Of a stretch of DNA of 64,000 nucleotides, positions 49,750 through 62,673 are shown piece after piece (the stretch's first letter is position 1; each line of letters begins with the position of its first letter). Origin of the DNA: Marinobacterium sp. (GTDB lineage: Bacteria > Pseudomonadota > Gammaproteobacteria > Pseudomonadales > Balneatricaceae); NCBI GenBank assembly GCA_030602245.1, contig JAUWAC010000012.1, positions 26,603 to 90,602 on the forward strand, read 5' to 3'. A model generated the notes under the pieces. That model was given only the letters and a program-made list of their open reading frames with translations. It did not search any database and was not told where the DNA came from. A program made the translations under genes and the position numbers.

Positions 49750-50424
49750 TTACAGCCAGCCGCGCTCGGCAAACGAGACGCTCTCCCCGTCGCCGACCAC
49801 CAGATGATCCAGCACCCGCACCTCGACCAGCGCCAGCGCCTGCACCAGTCGATCGGTGATCTGCCGGTCTGCCGCTGATGGCTCAGCGACCCCGGACGGG
49901 TGGTTGTGCGCCAGGATCAGCGCCGCGGCACCACGCTCCAGCGCCAGTGCAACAACCTCGCGCGGATAGACGCTGGCCGCATTGATGGTGCCGTAAAACA
50001 GCGGCGCGTATTCGATCACCCGATGCCGGTTGTCCAGCAACAGGCAGGCAAACACCTCGCGGCGCTCGTGTCGCAGTTGCGCCGCGAGATACTGGCGCAC
50101 GCTATCCGGACTCTCCAGTGCCGAGCCCCGCGCCAGCTGCGCCGCCAGATGGCGTCGCGACATCTCCATGACCGCCTGCAGCTGGACATATTTGGCACTG
50201 CCCAGCCCCAGCGCGGCACAGAACTCTGCTTCACTCGCCTCCATCAGCGGCCGCAGACCGCCAAAGCGCTGCAACAGCTCACGCGCCAGATCGACCGCAC
50301 TCTTGCCTTTGACTCCGGTGCGCAGAAAGATTGCCAGCAGCTCGGCATCGGACAGCGCCTGTGCGCCCTTCTGCAGCAGTTTTTCCCGTGGCCGTTCGCT
50401 CGCCGGCCAGTCCGTAATCGCCAT
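49750..50424 (-). CDS. radC: DNA repair protein RadC (JAB/MPN domain)
   Basis: 224 residues from the ATG at 50424, with GGAGGTG 5 bases upstream; a GTG one codon earlier is also open. N-terminal helix-hairpin-helix part ([40 protein letters not shown]) and the JAMM metal motif [15 protein letters not shown]. Despite the name, the role in repair is doubtful. It is divergent from coaBC with 111 bp between them. Confidence 0.96.
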   Translation of the reverse strand: MAITDWPASERPREKLLQKGAQALSDAELLAIFLRTGVKGKSAVDLARELLQRFGGLRPLMEASEAEFCAALGLGSAKYVQLQAVMEMSRRHLAAQLARGSALESPDSVRQYLAAQLRHERREVFACLLLDNRHRVIEYAPLFYGTINAASVYPREVVALALERGAAALILAHNHPSGVAEPSAADRQITDRLVQALALVEVRVLDHLVVGDGESVSFAERGWL

Positions 50425-50535
50425 CACCCACCTCCCTGTGGTTGTGTTCAGCCCTACGCAAGACGTTCCCGGGATGGTATCTTAATTGGCTCCAACAGCC
50501 CAACCGCCATCCAGATATCATCGGATACACAGGGT

Positions 50536-51765
50536 ATGCACAGACTTACTAACCGCCGTATTCTGCTCGGCATCACCGGCGGTATCGCCGCCTACAAGAG
50601 TGCCGAACTGACACGACAGCTGAAGACGGCGGGCGCCGATGTCCGCGTCGTCATGACCCCGGCGGCAACCGAGTTCATCACCCCGCTGACGCTGCAGGCG
50701 CTGTCGGGCAACCCGGTTCACCTGCAACTGCTCGATTCCGACGCAGAGGCCGGCATGGGCCATATCGAACTCGCCAAATGGGCCGATCTGATCCTGATCG
50801 CGCCGGCCAGCGCCGACTTTATTGCCCGCCTCGCCGCCGGCATGGGCGACGATCTGCTGACCACGCTGTGTCTGGCCAGCGACGCGCCGATCTGTCTGGC
50901 CCCGGCAATGAATCAGGCGATGTGGCGCGATGCGCGCACGCAGCAGAATCTGGCCAGCCTGAAGCAGAGCATCGATATTCGCGTATTCGGCCCCGGCAGC
51001 GGTGCACAGGCGTGCGGTGATACCGGCATGGGGCGGATGCTCGAGCCGGCCGAACTGGCCCTGCTGTGTGCCGAGCAGTTCGAAACGCTGGCGCTGAGCG
51101 GACGCACGGTGTTCATCACCGCCGGTCCGACCCGCGAAGCGCTCGACCCGGTGCGCTACATCTCCAACCACAGCTCCGGCAAGATGGGCTACGCGCTGGC
51201 GGCAGCGGCACGCGATGCCGGCGCCCGTGTACGTCTGATCTCAGGCCCGGTCAGCCTGCCGGTACCGGAGCGGGTCGAGTGTGTCCACGTGGAGAGCGCC
51301 GAGCAGATGCTCGCAGCGGCGCTCGACGGACTGGAGACGTGCGATCTGTTCATCGCCGCGGCCGCCGTCGTCGACTACCGCCCGGTCGCCGTCGCCGAGC
51401 ACAAGATCAAGAAAGGCGCCGATGAGATCATGGAGTTGCGCCTGACCAAGACGCCCGACATCGTCGCCACCGTCGCGTCCAGCCCGCAGCGCCCCTTCAC
51501 CGTAGGGTTCGCCGCGGAAACCCGCGACGTCCTGGCCTACGCACGGGACAAGCTGGCCCGCAAAAAACTGGATCTGATCGTTGCCAACGACGTATCCGCC
51601 GCGGGCATCGGCTTCAACAGCGACGATAATGCGGTGACGCTGATCGGTGCCGATGTCAGCGACACCCTGCCGAAAACCTCGAAACAGCAGCTGGCTCGCC
51701 AGCTGATCAACCGGATAGCCGAACATTTCCATGAGCAAACAGACACTTCAGGTCAAGATTCTTGA
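50536..51765 (+). CDS. coaBC: Bifunctional CoaBC (phosphopantothenoylcysteine decarboxylase/synthetase)
   Basis: 409 residues from the ATG at 50536; the earlier open frame is not supported. N-terminal flavoprotein CoaC domain (about 1-185): [25 protein letters not shown]-terminal CoaB domain (about 190-400): [42 protein letters not shown] and FAAET. It makes phosphopantothenoylcysteine and decarboxylates it for CoA. The 3' end overlaps dut by 35 bp. Confidence 0.96.
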   Translation: MHRLTNRRILLGITGGIAAYKSAELTRQLKTAGADVRVVMTPAATEFITPLTLQALSGNPVHLQLLDSDAEAGMGHIELAKWADLILIAPASADFIARLAAGMGDDLLTTLCLASDAPICLAPAMNQAMWRDARTQQNLASLKQSIDIRVFGPGSGAQACGDTGMGRMLEPAELALLCAEQFETLALSGRTVFITAGPTREALDPVRYISNHSSGKMGYALAAAARDAGARVRLISGPVSLPVPERVECVHVESAEQMLAAALDGLETCDLFIAAAAVVDYRPVAVAEHKIKKGADEIMELRLTKTPDIVATVASSPQRPFTVGFAAETRDVLAYARDKLARKKLDLIVANDVSAAGIGFNSDDNAVTLIGADVSDTLPKTSKQQLARQLINRIAEHFHEQTDTSGQDS

Positions 51766-52192
51766 CGACCGTATCGGTCAGCAGTTTCCGCTGCCGGCCT
51801 ATGCCACCGAGGGTTCCGCCGGACTCGATCTGCGCGCCTGTCTCGACGCGCCGCTGACACTGGAACCGGGCCAGACCGAACTGATCCCCACCGGGCTTGC
51901 GATCCACATCGAAGACCCGAATCTGTGCGCAATGATCCTGCCGCGCTCGGGTCTGGGGCACAAACACGGCATCGTGCTCGGCAATCTGGTCGGACTGATC
52001 GACTCCGACTATCAGGGCCAGCTGTACGTCTCCTGCTGGAACCGCGGCCGGACCACCTTCACCGTCGAGCCGGGCGAACGGATCGCACAGATGGTGCTGG
52101 TACCGGTTGTGCAGGCGGAGTTTGAAGTGGTCGCCGAGTTCAGCGACAGCGATCGCGGCGACGGCGGCTTCGGTTCGTCCGGCCGCCACTGA
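51731..52192 (+). CDS. dut: Deoxyuridine triphosphatase (dUTPase)
   Basis: 153 residues. All five dUTPase motifs are seen: GSAGLDLRA (1), [18 protein letters not shown] (2), [19 protein letters not shown] (3), [14 protein letters not shown] (4) and [12 protein letters not shown] (5). It is a homotrimer that hydrolyses dUTP to dUMP and keeps uracil out of DNA. It overlaps coaBC by 35 bp. Confidence 0.97.
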   Translation: MSKQTLQVKILDDRIGQQFPLPAYATEGSAGLDLRACLDAPLTLEPGQTELIPTGLAIHIEDPNLCAMILPRSGLGHKHGIVLGNLVGLIDSDYQGQLYVSCWNRGRTTFTVEPGERIAQMVLVPVVQAEFEVVAEFSDSDRGDGGFGSSGRH

Positions 52193-52221
52193 ATACCGTA
52201 CTGCATTCGAAGGAGCGCACC

Positions 52222-54551
<2,330 letters not shown>

Positions 54552-54560
54552 GGGAGCCGG

Positions 54561-55163
54561 ATGAGCGAGAGACAGCAAGAGCAGAAGATCTCCCGTCGCG
54601 AACAGATCCTGCAGGCCCTGGCACAGATGCTGGAGGTCAATCCGGGGGCCCGCATCACCACCGCGGCACTGGCCCGGGAAGTGGGCGTCTCGGAAGCGGC
54701 TCTCTACCGCCACTTCCCGAGCAAGGCGCGCATGTTCGAGGGGCTGATCGGCTTCATAGAGGACACGCTGTTTTCCCGCGTGAACCTGATCACCGCCTCC
54801 GATGCCGGGGGTGTGCGTCAGTGCGAGCAGATCCTGACGCTGCTGCTGGCCTTCGTCGAGAAGAACCCGGGCATGGCGCGGATTCTGACCGGCGACGCGC
54901 TGGCCGGCGAAACCGAGCGTCTGCGCACCCGCGTCAATCAGCTGTTCGAGCGACTGGAAACCCAGCTCAAGCAGATCATGCGCGAAGCCGAGGTTCGCTC
55001 CGGGCTGCGCACCGAGATTCCCGCCGGCTCCGCCGCCAACCTGATCCTGGCCACGGCCGAGGGGCGAATCCGCCAGTTCGTGCGCTCTGAGTTCAAGCGC
55101 CGCCCCACCGAGCACTGGCCGGAGCAGTGGAGCCGGCTGGCACAGGGGCTGTTCCGCACCTGA
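54561..55163 (+). CDS. slmA: Nucleoid-occlusion factor SlmA (TetR fold)
   Basis: 200 residues. [44 protein letters not shown]. The conserved [21 protein letters not shown] and [13 protein letters not shown] blocks place it in SlmA rather than a ligand-binding TetR repressor. SlmA binds chromosomal sites and blocks FtsZ rings over the nucleoid. The argB-slmA linkage is common among gammaproteobacteria. A GAAA-loop hairpin follows. Confidence 0.93.
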   Translation: MSERQQEQKISRREQILQALAQMLEVNPGARITTAALAREVGVSEAALYRHFPSKARMFEGLIGFIEDTLFSRVNLITASDAGGVRQCEQILTLLLAFVEKNPGMARILTGDALAGETERLRTRVNQLFERLETQLKQIMREAEVRSGLRTEIPAGSAANLILATAEGRIRQFVRSEFKRRPTEHWPEQWSRLAQGLFRT

Positions 55164-55173
55164 ACGCCGATTG

Positions 55174-55195
55174 AGCGGCCGGAAACGGCCGCTTT
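55174..55195 (+). terminator. Terminator-like hairpin after slmA
   Basis: AGCGGCCG (55174-55181), GAAA tetraloop, CGGCCGCT (55186-55193), then TT. The stem is perfect but the T-run is short. Confidence 0.65.
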
Positions 55196-55345
55196 GCCGC
55201 CAGCCGCTGCCACCTGCCCGTTGCGCATGACACAACCGTTGTTGCAGAAAGCGTCCTATCGAGCCACGGCGCGCCCTTTCTACAATGCGGCAATCCTGAA
55301 CCTGTCTGTGCTGTCAGAATCGAAGCTCTCCGTTAAGGAATCCGT

Positions 55346-56542
55346 ATGCATCATCCGATCAAGGGCCCCTTCGACGGCCGCCCACTCGCATTTACCCTGG
55401 CCGTTGCCGCGATCCTGCTGGCAGCGGCCAATCTGCGGGGCGGCATCGTCGTGGTCGGGCCGCTGGTAGACGATATCAAGCGGGGGCTCAACTTCAGTGC
55501 CAGCGCATTCAGCATGCTGACCACGCTGCCACTGATCTGCTTCGGCATCGTCTCAGCCATGGTTCCGGCACTGACGCGACGCTTTTCACCGCCGCTGCTG
55601 GTATTGGGGGCACTGCTGCTGATCGGCCTCGGCGCCGCGCTGCGGGTCACGCCGGCATTTCTGCTGATTCTGCTCGGGACACTGGCACTGGGCTCAGCGA
55701 TTGCACTGCTCAACGTGCTGATACCGGGTCTGGTGAAAGGCTACTTCCCGCGTCACCCCGGCGTGATGACCGGCCTCTACTCGGTCACGCTGAGCATCGG
55801 CGCCGGGTTGGGGGTCTATCTGGCGGTGCCGATGCGCGACGCCTTCAGCGACTGGCGGGCACCGATGCTGCTGTGGGCCATTTTGCCGCTGATCTGCCTG
55901 CTGCCGTGGCTGTACCTGCTGCGGGTCCACGTGCATACCTATCGCCCGAAACAGACCACGCAGAGTCCGTTGTGGCGCAATCCGCGGGCGTGGGCCATCA
56001 CCGGCTTCATGGGCCTGCAGTCGACCTATTTCTATTCGGTCGCGACCTGGCTGCCCAAACTGCTGATCGATGCCGGCCTGAGCGATGCATATGCCGGCAC
56101 CGCCACATCGCTGATCAACCTGTTCGGTATCCCGGCCAACCTGCTGGCCCCGATTATCGCCACCCGGCTGCAGGACCAGCGACCACTGGTGCTGACGATT
56201 GCCGCGATGGCGCTGATCGGGCTCGCCGGACTGCTGCTCGCGCCGGCGGCGGCACCGGTGATCTGGGCGGCGCTGATCGGTTTCAGCGCCGGTGCATCCC
56301 TCAGCCTCGCGCTGACGCTGTTCGCGCTGCGCAGCGAAAACGGCACTCAGGCGGTCGCGCTATCGGCGATGGCACAGTCGGTGGGATATCTGATCGCCGC
56401 CTCGGGCCCGCTGGTGATCGGGGCCCTGTACGATCTGGAGAAGAGCTGGCTGCTGCCGCTGTCGCTGCTGCTGGTGCTGCAGCTGATCCAGTGCCTGCTG
56501 GGCCTCGTCGCTGCGCGACCCGGCACGCTCAGTCAGCCGTAG
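55346..56542 (+). CDS. MFS transporter, CynX/NimT family
   Basis: 398 residues with 12 predicted membrane helices. N-terminal FTLAVAAILLAAANLRGGIVVVGPLVDDI is the mark of CynX (cyanate)/NimT-type transporters, and the central VLIPGLVKGYFPRHPGVMTGLYSVTLSIGAGLG also fits. The substrate is not known; no cyanase is nearby. The ATG follows TAAGGAATCC. It stands alone. Confidence 0.9.
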   Translation: MHHPIKGPFDGRPLAFTLAVAAILLAAANLRGGIVVVGPLVDDIKRGLNFSASAFSMLTTLPLICFGIVSAMVPALTRRFSPPLLVLGALLLIGLGAALRVTPAFLLILLGTLALGSAIALLNVLIPGLVKGYFPRHPGVMTGLYSVTLSIGAGLGVYLAVPMRDAFSDWRAPMLLWAILPLICLLPWLYLLRVHVHTYRPKQTTQSPLWRNPRAWAITGFMGLQSTYFYSVATWLPKLLIDAGLSDAYAGTATSLINLFGIPANLLAPIIATRLQDQRPLVLTIAAMALIGLAGLLLAPAAAPVIWAALIGFSAGASLSLALTLFALRSENGTQAVALSAMAQSVGYLIAASGPLVIGALYDLEKSWLLPLSLLLVLQLIQCLLGLVAARPGTLSQP

Positions 56543-56569
56543 CGCCAAGCCGCGGCGACCCGGCGCGCG

Positions 56570-57880
56570 TCAGCTCTGGTTGTCGCGCGGCGCCGAGACG
56601 ATATTCAATGCCTTGAGCAGGTTGAGCGCCTGGTAGAGCTGGAAGTCGCGCTCGGCCAGTCCATTGTCACCGTTGCTGCCGGCATCGGCCGTGCCGTTCT
56701 CCAGATGCCCGGCCAGATCACGCTCCTTGATCAGATCTTCATGCTGCACATCGGTCAGGCGCCCCTCTTCAACGATGATATCGGGGTGAATCCCCTGCGC
56801 CTGAATCGAGCGTCCGTTGGGGGTGAAATAGCGTGCGGTGGTCAGCTTCACGGCACGTTCACCGGCCAGCGGCAGTACCGTCTGCACCGACCCCTTGCCG
56901 AAGCTGTCGGTGCCCATCAGCACGGCACGGCGATGATCCTGCAGTGCGCCGGCGACGATCTCCGACGCCGACGCGGAACCGCCGTTGATCAGCACCACCA
57001 GCGGCACATCGCCCGCCAGCGTTTCCGGGCCGGCACTGAACTTCAGTTGTGAACTGGGCAGGCGGCCTTCGGTGTAGACGACGAGGCCGCCGTCGAGGAA
57101 GGCATCGGCCACATCGACCGCCGCCTGCAGGACGCCGCCCGGGTTGTTGCGCAGATCCAGCACCAGCCCCTTGAGCGGGCGCTGCGCGCTCAGCTCAAGC
57201 AGCGCCTCACGCATGTCCTGCGCCGTGTTGAGCTGGAACTGGGTAATGCGCAGGTAGCCGTATTCGGGCTCCAGTTCGCGGCTTTTGACGCTGACCACCT
57301 TGATCGCATCGCGCACCAGCGTGACCTCGAACGGCTTTTCGATCCCCTCGCGCACGATGGTCAGCCGGATCTCGCTGCCGATCTCGCCGCGCATCATGTC
57401 CACCGCCTCGGTCAGCGCCATCCCCTGCACCGGCGTATCGTCGAGCTTGATGATCAGATCACCGGCCTTGATCCCGGCACGCTTGGCCGGCGTATCGTCG
57501 ATCGGCGCGATGACGCGGACGAAGCCGTCTTCCATGCCGACTTCAATGCCCAGACCACCAAACTCCCCGCTGGTGTGTACCTGCAGGCTTTCGAACGCTT
57601 CCGGCTCAAGATAGGTGGAGTGCGGATCGAGCCCCGCAAGCATGCCGCGAATCGCCGACTGCAACAGCTCCCGGTCGTCCACCGGTTCCACATAGGCATC
57701 CTTGATGCGGCCATAGACCTCGGCAAACATGCGCAGCTCTTCCAGCGGCAGGCCATTGGCGCTCTCTGCAGCCCCCGCGTCGGTCGCATCCGGTTGCTGA
57801 GCCTGTGCCCAGGGGGCCGCCAGAGCGAGGGCGAGCGCCAACGGCAGACAGGCACGTTTTGCGGGAGCAGTCAGGTTCAT
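56570..57880 (-). CDS. ctpA: C-terminal processing S41 peptidase (CtpA)
   Basis: 436 residues. A signal peptide (KRACLPLALALALAAPWAQAQ), a PDZ domain (about 85-190: GEFGGLGIEVGMED...KAGDLIIKLDDTPVQGM), and the S41 core with catalytic Ser in NGGSASASEIVAGAL and Lys in GTDSFGKGSVQT. The protease degrades peptidoglycan hydrolases or other periplasmic targets in Pseudomonas, usually with a lipoprotein partner. It follows envC by 21 bp. Confidence 0.95.
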   Translation of the reverse strand: MNLTAPAKRACLPLALALALAAPWAQAQQPDATDAGAAESANGLPLEELRMFAEVYGRIKDAYVEPVDDRELLQSAIRGMLAGLDPHSTYLEPEAFESLQVHTSGEFGGLGIEVGMEDGFVRVIAPIDDTPAKRAGIKAGDLIIKLDDTPVQGMALTEAVDMMRGEIGSEIRLTIVREGIEKPFEVTLVRDAIKVVSVKSRELEPEYGYLRITQFQLNTAQDMREALLELSAQRPLKGLVLDLRNNPGGVLQAAVDVADAFLDGGLVVYTEGRLPSSQLKFSAGPETLAGDVPLVVLINGGSASASEIVAGALQDHRRAVLMGTDSFGKGSVQTVLPLAGERAVKLTTARYFTPNGRSIQAQGIHPDIIVEEGRLTDVQHEDLIKERDLAGHLENGTADAGSNGDNGLAERDFQLYQALNLLKALNIVSAPRDNQS

Positions 57881-57901
57881 AGCGATGTCCTTGTATCAGA
57901 T

Positions 57902-59038
57902 TCAACGGCCCGCCAGCCACTGGCCGGGGTCGATCGAGCTGCCGCGATGACGGATCGCGAAATAAAGGCCTGCCGCATCGTAGCCACCGCCGTCGCCGGT
58001 GGTCGCAATCACTTCACCCGGGCGTACCCAGGTGCCGGTATCACGCAGCAGGCTCTGATTGTGTCCATACAGACTCATATAACCGCCGCCGTGGTCGATG
58101 ATCAAGAGCAGACCGTAACCGCGCAGCCAGTCGGCGAACACGACACGGCCGCCATGCACGGCACGCACCTCCCGCCCCGGCGGTGCTCCTATCAATACGC
58201 CTTCGTAGGCCAGGTCGTTCACCTTGTCACCAAAACGGCGCGCCAGACGCCCGTCCACCGGCCAGGGCAACTCGCCCTTGAGCGTGTCGAATGCCTGATT
58301 CGCGGTTTCAAGCCGGGCCCGGCGCAGAGATTCCCGAATCTGCTCCAGCAGGGTTTCGAGCTGCTGTTGGTTGGCCTGCAGGCTGCTCAGGCGCTGGCGA
58401 TCCTCACGCTGAGCTGCCTGCAGTTTAGCAAGGCTGTTGGCTCGCCGTTCGCGGGCGGCATCGAGCGCTTGTTTTTGCGCTTCGAGTTCGGCCCGCTTTT
58501 GCACCATCGCAGCGTTGGTCGACGCCGCCTGATGACGGGTGCTGTCGAGTGCCGCAAGCTGAGTGCGATACTCGCGCAGCTGTTCGACGAGCCGGGCATT
58601 GAGGTGATCGTAGTAATAGAGCAGACGTTCGACCCGGGCCGGATCCTGATCGCCGAGCATCAGCTGCAGCTGCGGTTGTCGTCCCTGCTGATACTGCGCA
58701 CGCAGCTGGGCCTGGACGCGTTCAGCGCTGGCGGCAAGCGACTGCTCCAGCTGCGCCTCCCGCGCCCGGAGCCCGGACAGATCCTGGTCCAGCCCGGCCA
58801 GCTCCTCATTGAGCGCGCGCAGGGATGCGATAACCTGACCGATCTGCTGCTCGCTCTCTTTCAGCGCCTGTTGCAGCTCGCGCTGCTCGCGGTTGCGCGC
58901 ACCGATGCGCGCTTCCACCTGACTGATCTCGCGCTTGAGCGCGTCGATCTGCTGTTCGGTTGCACGCTGATCGGCCTCGGAGGCCGCCTGGCTGAACAGC
59001 GGCAAAGCCAGCGCCACGATGAGCAGCAGAGGTCGCAT
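57902..59038 (-). CDS. envC: Murein hydrolase activator EnvC
   Basis: 378 residues. A signal peptide (LLLIVALALPLFSQAASEA), a long coiled coil (about 20-250) that binds FtsX, and a C-terminal LytM (M23) domain whose metal ligands are degenerate: KVNDLAYEGVLIGAPPGREVRAVHGGRVVFADWLRGYGLLLII. Degeneracy is normal for EnvC, which activates the amidases AmiA/B rather than cutting itself. It forms an operon gpmI-envC-ctpA. FtsEX is encoded at 27195-28848. Confidence 0.95.
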   Translation of the reverse strand: MRPLLLIVALALPLFSQAASEADQRATEQQIDALKREISQVEARIGARNREQRELQQALKESEQQIGQVIASLRALNEELAGLDQDLSGLRAREAQLEQSLAASAERVQAQLRAQYQQGRQPQLQLMLGDQDPARVERLLYYYDHLNARLVEQLREYRTQLAALDSTRHQAASTNAAMVQKRAELEAQKQALDAARERRANSLAKLQAAQREDRQRLSSLQANQQQLETLLEQIRESLRRARLETANQAFDTLKGELPWPVDGRLARRFGDKVNDLAYEGVLIGAPPGREVRAVHGGRVVFADWLRGYGLLLIIDHGGGYMSLYGHNQSLLRDTGTWVRPGEVIATTGDGGGYDAAGLYFAIRHRGSSIDPGQWLAGR

Positions 59039-59050
59039 CAGAGGGCGGGC

Positions 59051-60601
59051 TCAGTCGATCTGTGCCAGATTCTTACCACTCATCTCGGCCGGCACGGCGA
59101 TATCGAGCAGGGCCAGCAGTGTCGGCGCCAGATCGCACAGGGCACCATCGGCCAGTGTCAGCCGGTCGGCACGCGGGCCGTCATAGATCAGGGCTACCGG
59201 CCAGGTGGTATGAGACGTGTGCGGCTCACCGCTGTCCGGGTTGACCATCAGCTCCACGTTGCCGTGGTCCGCGGTGATCAGCGTCTCGCCATCGACCTCG
59301 GCCATGGCGTCGAGCACCCGTTTGAGACACTGATCCACCACTTCCACCGCCTTGACGGCGGCGTCGAACTTGCCGGTATGACCGACCATGTCGCCGTTGG
59401 CAAAGTTGCAGACGATCAGATCGAACTTGCGGCTGCGGATCGCCTCGACCAGCTTGTCGGTCACTTCCGGCGCGCTCATTTCAGGCTTGAGGTCGTAGGT
59501 CGCTACCTGCGGTGACGGCACCAGAATCCGCTCTTCACCCTCGTAAACCGCTTCCTGCCCACCGTTAAAGAAGAAGGTGACGTGGGCGTATTTTTCGGTC
59601 TCGGCGATGCGCAGCTGGGTCTTGCCCAGCGAGGCCAGATATTCGCCCAGGCCGTTGCGGATCGTTTCCGGCGGATAGGCGCAGCTGGCCGGAATCGTTG
59701 CCGCGTACTCGGTCATCATCACGTAGTCGGCCAGCTGCGGGCGCACCCGGCGCTCGAAACCATCGAAATCGTCCTCGACGAAACAGCGCGTAATTTCGCG
59801 TGCACGATCGGGGCGGAAGTTGGCGCAGATCACGGCATCACCGTCCTCAATCACCCCCTTGGGGTGTCCCGCCATATCGGTGATGACGGTCGCGGTAACG
59901 AACTCATCGTTCTCACCGCGGGCATAGGCTTCGGCCAGCGCCTGCTGTGCCGACTGGGCGCGCTGCGGGGCTTCACCGCGGGTCATCGCATCATAGGCCA
60001 GCTGAACACGATCCCAGCGGTTGTCGCGGTCCATGGCGAAATAGCGTCCGACAACGGTCGCAATCGCACCGTGGCCGAGCTCACGGAATTTCGCTTCGGC
60101 GGCAGCGATGGAGGGCTCAGCCGAGCGCGGCGGCATATCGCGGCCGTCCAGAATCGCGTGCAGATACACCGATTTTGCGCCGCGCTTCACGGCCATTTCG
60201 GCGAGGGCAAAGATATGCTCCTCATGGCTGTGTACTCCGCCCGGTGACAGCAGACCGAGAAGGTGCACCGCCTTGCCGGCGCCAATAGCGGCATCCATCG
60301 CTTTCACCAGCGCCGGATTCTCGAACAACGTACCATCGTCGATCGCCTTGCTGATGCGGGTCAGGTTCTGATAGACGATGCGACCGGCGCCAATATTCAT
60401 GTGGCCCACTTCGGAGTTGCCCATCTGCCCATCCGGCAGACCCACTGCCATGCCGGAGGTGCGAATACGGCTGTTCGGATTCTGCTCCAGCAGCCGGTCC
60501 CAGGTCGGCGTATTGGCCGCCTGAATCGCTGAAGACGGAGTCGACTCGACGCCGAAGCCATCGAGAATAATCAGGGCTTTGGTTGCGCGTGCTTCTGTCA
60601 T
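59051..60601 (-). CDS. gpmI: 2,3-bisphosphoglycerate-independent phosphoglycerate mutase
   Basis: 516 residues from the ATG at 60601 (a GTG precedes it). Motifs: [11 protein letters not shown] (first metal Asp), [19 protein letters not shown] (nucleophile Ser in NSEVGH), [26 protein letters not shown] and TADHGNVE. It is a Mn-dependent enzyme of glycolysis. It is divergent from the rhodanese gene, as in Pseudomonas. Confidence 0.96.
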   Translation of the reverse strand: MTEARATKALIILDGFGVESTPSSAIQAANTPTWDRLLEQNPNSRIRTSGMAVGLPDGQMGNSEVGHMNIGAGRIVYQNLTRISKAIDDGTLFENPALVKAMDAAIGAGKAVHLLGLLSPGGVHSHEEHIFALAEMAVKRGAKSVYLHAILDGRDMPPRSAEPSIAAAEAKFRELGHGAIATVVGRYFAMDRDNRWDRVQLAYDAMTRGEAPQRAQSAQQALAEAYARGENDEFVTATVITDMAGHPKGVIEDGDAVICANFRPDRAREITRCFVEDDFDGFERRVRPQLADYVMMTEYAATIPASCAYPPETIRNGLGEYLASLGKTQLRIAETEKYAHVTFFFNGGQEAVYEGEERILVPSPQVATYDLKPEMSAPEVTDKLVEAIRSRKFDLIVCNFANGDMVGHTGKFDAAVKAVEVVDQCLKRVLDAMAEVDGETLITADHGNVELMVNPDSGEPHTSHTTWPVALIYDGPRADRLTLADGALCDLAPTLLALLDIAVPAEMSGKNLAQID

Positions 60602-60765
60602 CGTCACCGGGTTTCATCTTGAGTGGAAGTTGCCGACATTTTACTGGCTAAGCCGGCGTATAGCTAACCGCGCGCAGGCCAAAATCGGCGCCAAGCCTTA
60701 TGCCGCAAGCACGGTCAATGTATACTGGCCGCCCTGAAGAACAGCCCTCTGCTTACGGATGTGTT

Positions 60766-61182
60766 ATGGACCGTCTGATTGAATTTGTCACTCAACATTA
60801 CTATCTCGTTGCCGCCTGGGTACTGACGCTGGCGATGCTGCTGTGGACAGAGAGCCGCAAGTCAGGCAAATCGGTCAGCCCGGCCGAGGCCACCCGTCTG
60901 ATCAACAAGGAAGGCGCAACCGTCGTCGATATCCGCCCGAAAAAGGAATGGGACGCCGGCCGTATCACCGGCGCGCTGAACATTCCGCTGGCCGACCTTG
61001 ACCGCCGCATCAGCGAAATCAAGGCCGACAAGGAGAAGCCGCTGATCGTCGTCTGCAACATGGGCCAGGCCGCCGGCACCGCAACCCGCAAACTGAAGGC
61101 AGCCGGCTTCCGGCAGGCGATCCGCCTGCAGGGCGGCATGACCGAATGGCGCGGCCAGAACATGCCGGTGGTGAAGTCATGA
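60766..61182 (+). CDS. Membrane-anchored rhodanese (YibN-like)
   Basis: 138 residues from the ATG at 60766. N-terminal TM (about 9-28, HYYLVAAWVLTLAMLLWTES), then one rhodanese domain with active-site Cys in VVCNMGQAAGTAT. YibN-type proteins are linked to sulfur or membrane-protein functions; the role is unclear. It overlaps grxC by 4 bp (ATGA) and is followed by secB, the E. coli/Pseudomonas order yibN-grxC-secB. Confidence 0.93.
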   Translation: MDRLIEFVTQHYYLVAAWVLTLAMLLWTESRKSGKSVSPAEATRLINKEGATVVDIRPKKEWDAGRITGALNIPLADLDRRISEIKADKEKPLIVVCNMGQAAGTATRKLKAAGFRQAIRLQGGMTEWRGQNMPVVKS

Positions 61183-61436
61183 AAGCGGTCGAGATCTATC
61201 TGACCCGGTGGTGCCCGTTCTGCACCCGCGCCCGTATGCTGCTCGACCAGAAGGGCGTGCAATACAACGCAATCGATGTGGATGCCGATCCGAGCCTGCG
61301 TCAGACCATGCGCGAACGGGCCGGTGGCGCCCACACCGTCCCGCAGATCTTTATCGGCGATACCCATGTCGGTGGCTGCGATGACCTCTACGCTCTGGAG
61401 CGCCAGGGCAAACTGGATACACTGCTGGCTGACTGA
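61179..61436 (+). CDS. grxC: Glutaredoxin 3 (GrxC)
   Basis: 85 residues, start ATG at 61179 in the ATGA overlap. Active site CPFC (residues 12-15), cis-Pro in HTVPQIF and GGCDDL at the glutathione site. It reduces disulfides with glutathione. Confidence 0.96.
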   Translation: MKAVEIYLTRWCPFCTRARMLLDQKGVQYNAIDVDADPSLRQTMRERAGGAHTVPQIFIGDTHVGGCDDLYALERQGKLDTLLAD

Positions 61437-61461
61437 CCAGCGACAATGAAAGGAAAATCGG

Positions 61462-61923
61462 ATGTCTGAGAACCAGAAACAGCCCCAGTTCGCACTCAAG
61501 CGCGTTTATCTGAAGGACGCGTCACTGGAAACACCGGGGGCACCCGGCGTCTTCACCAAGGCGTGGCAGCCGGAAGTGAACCTGGATATCAACACCCGCA
61601 GCACAGTGCTGGATGAAGAGCACTTCGAAGTCGTGCTGTCGCTGACCGTGACCGTGAAGAACGAAGGCCAGCCTGCGTTTCTGGTCGAAGTGCAGCAGGC
61701 GGGCATCTTCCTGCTGGCCGGTCTTGGTGAAGCTGAAACCAAGCACACGCTGGGTGCTTTCTGCCCCAACATCCTGTTCCCGTACGCACGTGAAGCGATC
61801 GACAACCTGGCGGCGAAAGCCAGCTTCCCGGCACTGATGCTGGCACCGGTCAACTTCGACGCGCTCTATGCTCAACAGCTGCAGCGTGCTCAGCAGGAAG
61901 CCGAAGCAGGCGACAAGCACTGA
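61462..61923 (+). CDS. secB: Protein-export chaperone SecB
   Basis: 153 residues. Blocks: [20 protein letters not shown], the SecA-binding [27 protein letters not shown] and [13 protein letters not shown]. It is a tetramer that keeps preproteins unfolded for SecA/SecYEG. It follows grxC by 25 bp. Confidence 0.97.
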   Translation: MSENQKQPQFALKRVYLKDASLETPGAPGVFTKAWQPEVNLDINTRSTVLDEEHFEVVLSLTVTVKNEGQPAFLVEVQQAGIFLLAGLGEAETKHTLGAFCPNILFPYAREAIDNLAAKASFPALMLAPVNFDALYAQQLQRAQQEAEAGDKH

Positions 61924-61935
61924 TTCGGCCCCCGG

Positions 61936-62598
61936 TCAGGAGCAGGTGTCCTGCTCCTGCCTGTCCCAGCGCCGCCGTGACTCAATATAGTTGCGATTAA
62001 AGCGGTCAAAATACCCCTCCAGATGGGCTGCCGCCGCCATGTCTCCCTGCTGCTCAAGCAGCGCAATCGCCACTTCCGCCGTACACAGATGGTGTGCCAC
62101 CGTCGAGCGACGCAGCGCGTAGCGTGACAGGCGCTCGGTACGCGGCTCGATCACCGGCAGATGCTGCAGATAGCGGCTGTGACGAAACATCCGCCGCGCC
62201 TGCCGCCAGGTTCCATCCAGAATAATGAAGACCGGGATACGCCCATCCGTCGGTGTCTCTTCGATCATCCGCGCCTGATAGTCCTCTCCGGCCGGGAAGA
62301 CGATGCAGGGGGCATAGCGCGGGTCCTCGAGCGCGTCGAGCAGTTCCTGCGGCGGATCCAGCCGAGACCACTCAAAAATACGGGTGTGCCGAACCGAATC
62401 CAGAATCAATCGACCGGTATTGGTCGGCTTATAGAATTCATTATGGTGGGTCAGCAACCAGAACTGACAGCTGGCGTCCACCTCCCCCCGGTGCGCACAG
62501 ATGCAGGCCTCCTCAGGCAAACGGCATCCCTCGCAGCGCCGTACACCGGCACCGCGTGCAAGATAGGGCCTGCGTGGCGGATTCTTGATCGCGGACAT
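61936..62598 (-). CDS. DTW-domain tRNA-uridine aminocarboxypropyltransferase-like
   Basis: 220 residues from the ATG at 62598 (AGGTAAGT before). A zinc-type N-terminus CEGCRLPEEACICAH and the DTW motif region IFIILDGTWRQARRMFRHS are seen. TapT/YfiP enzymes make acp3U47 in tRNA from SAM. The E. coli member has a DATW form here and this has DGTW, within family variation. The stop lies 13 bp from the convergent secB. Confidence 0.88.
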   Translation of the reverse strand: MSAIKNPPRRPYLARGAGVRRCEGCRLPEEACICAHRGEVDASCQFWLLTHHNEFYKPTNTGRLILDSVRHTRIFEWSRLDPPQELLDALEDPRYAPCIVFPAGEDYQARMIEETPTDGRIPVFIILDGTWRQARRMFRHSRYLQHLPVIEPRTERLSRYALRRSTVAHHLCTAEVAIALLEQQGDMAAAAHLEGYFDRFNRNYIESRRRWDRQEQDTCS

Positions 62599-62673
62599 AC
62601 TTACCTGCTGAAACTGTATTTGAGGCGCACTATACTGGCTTTTCACCTTTCGACAAGCCGGTAAACAGTGCCC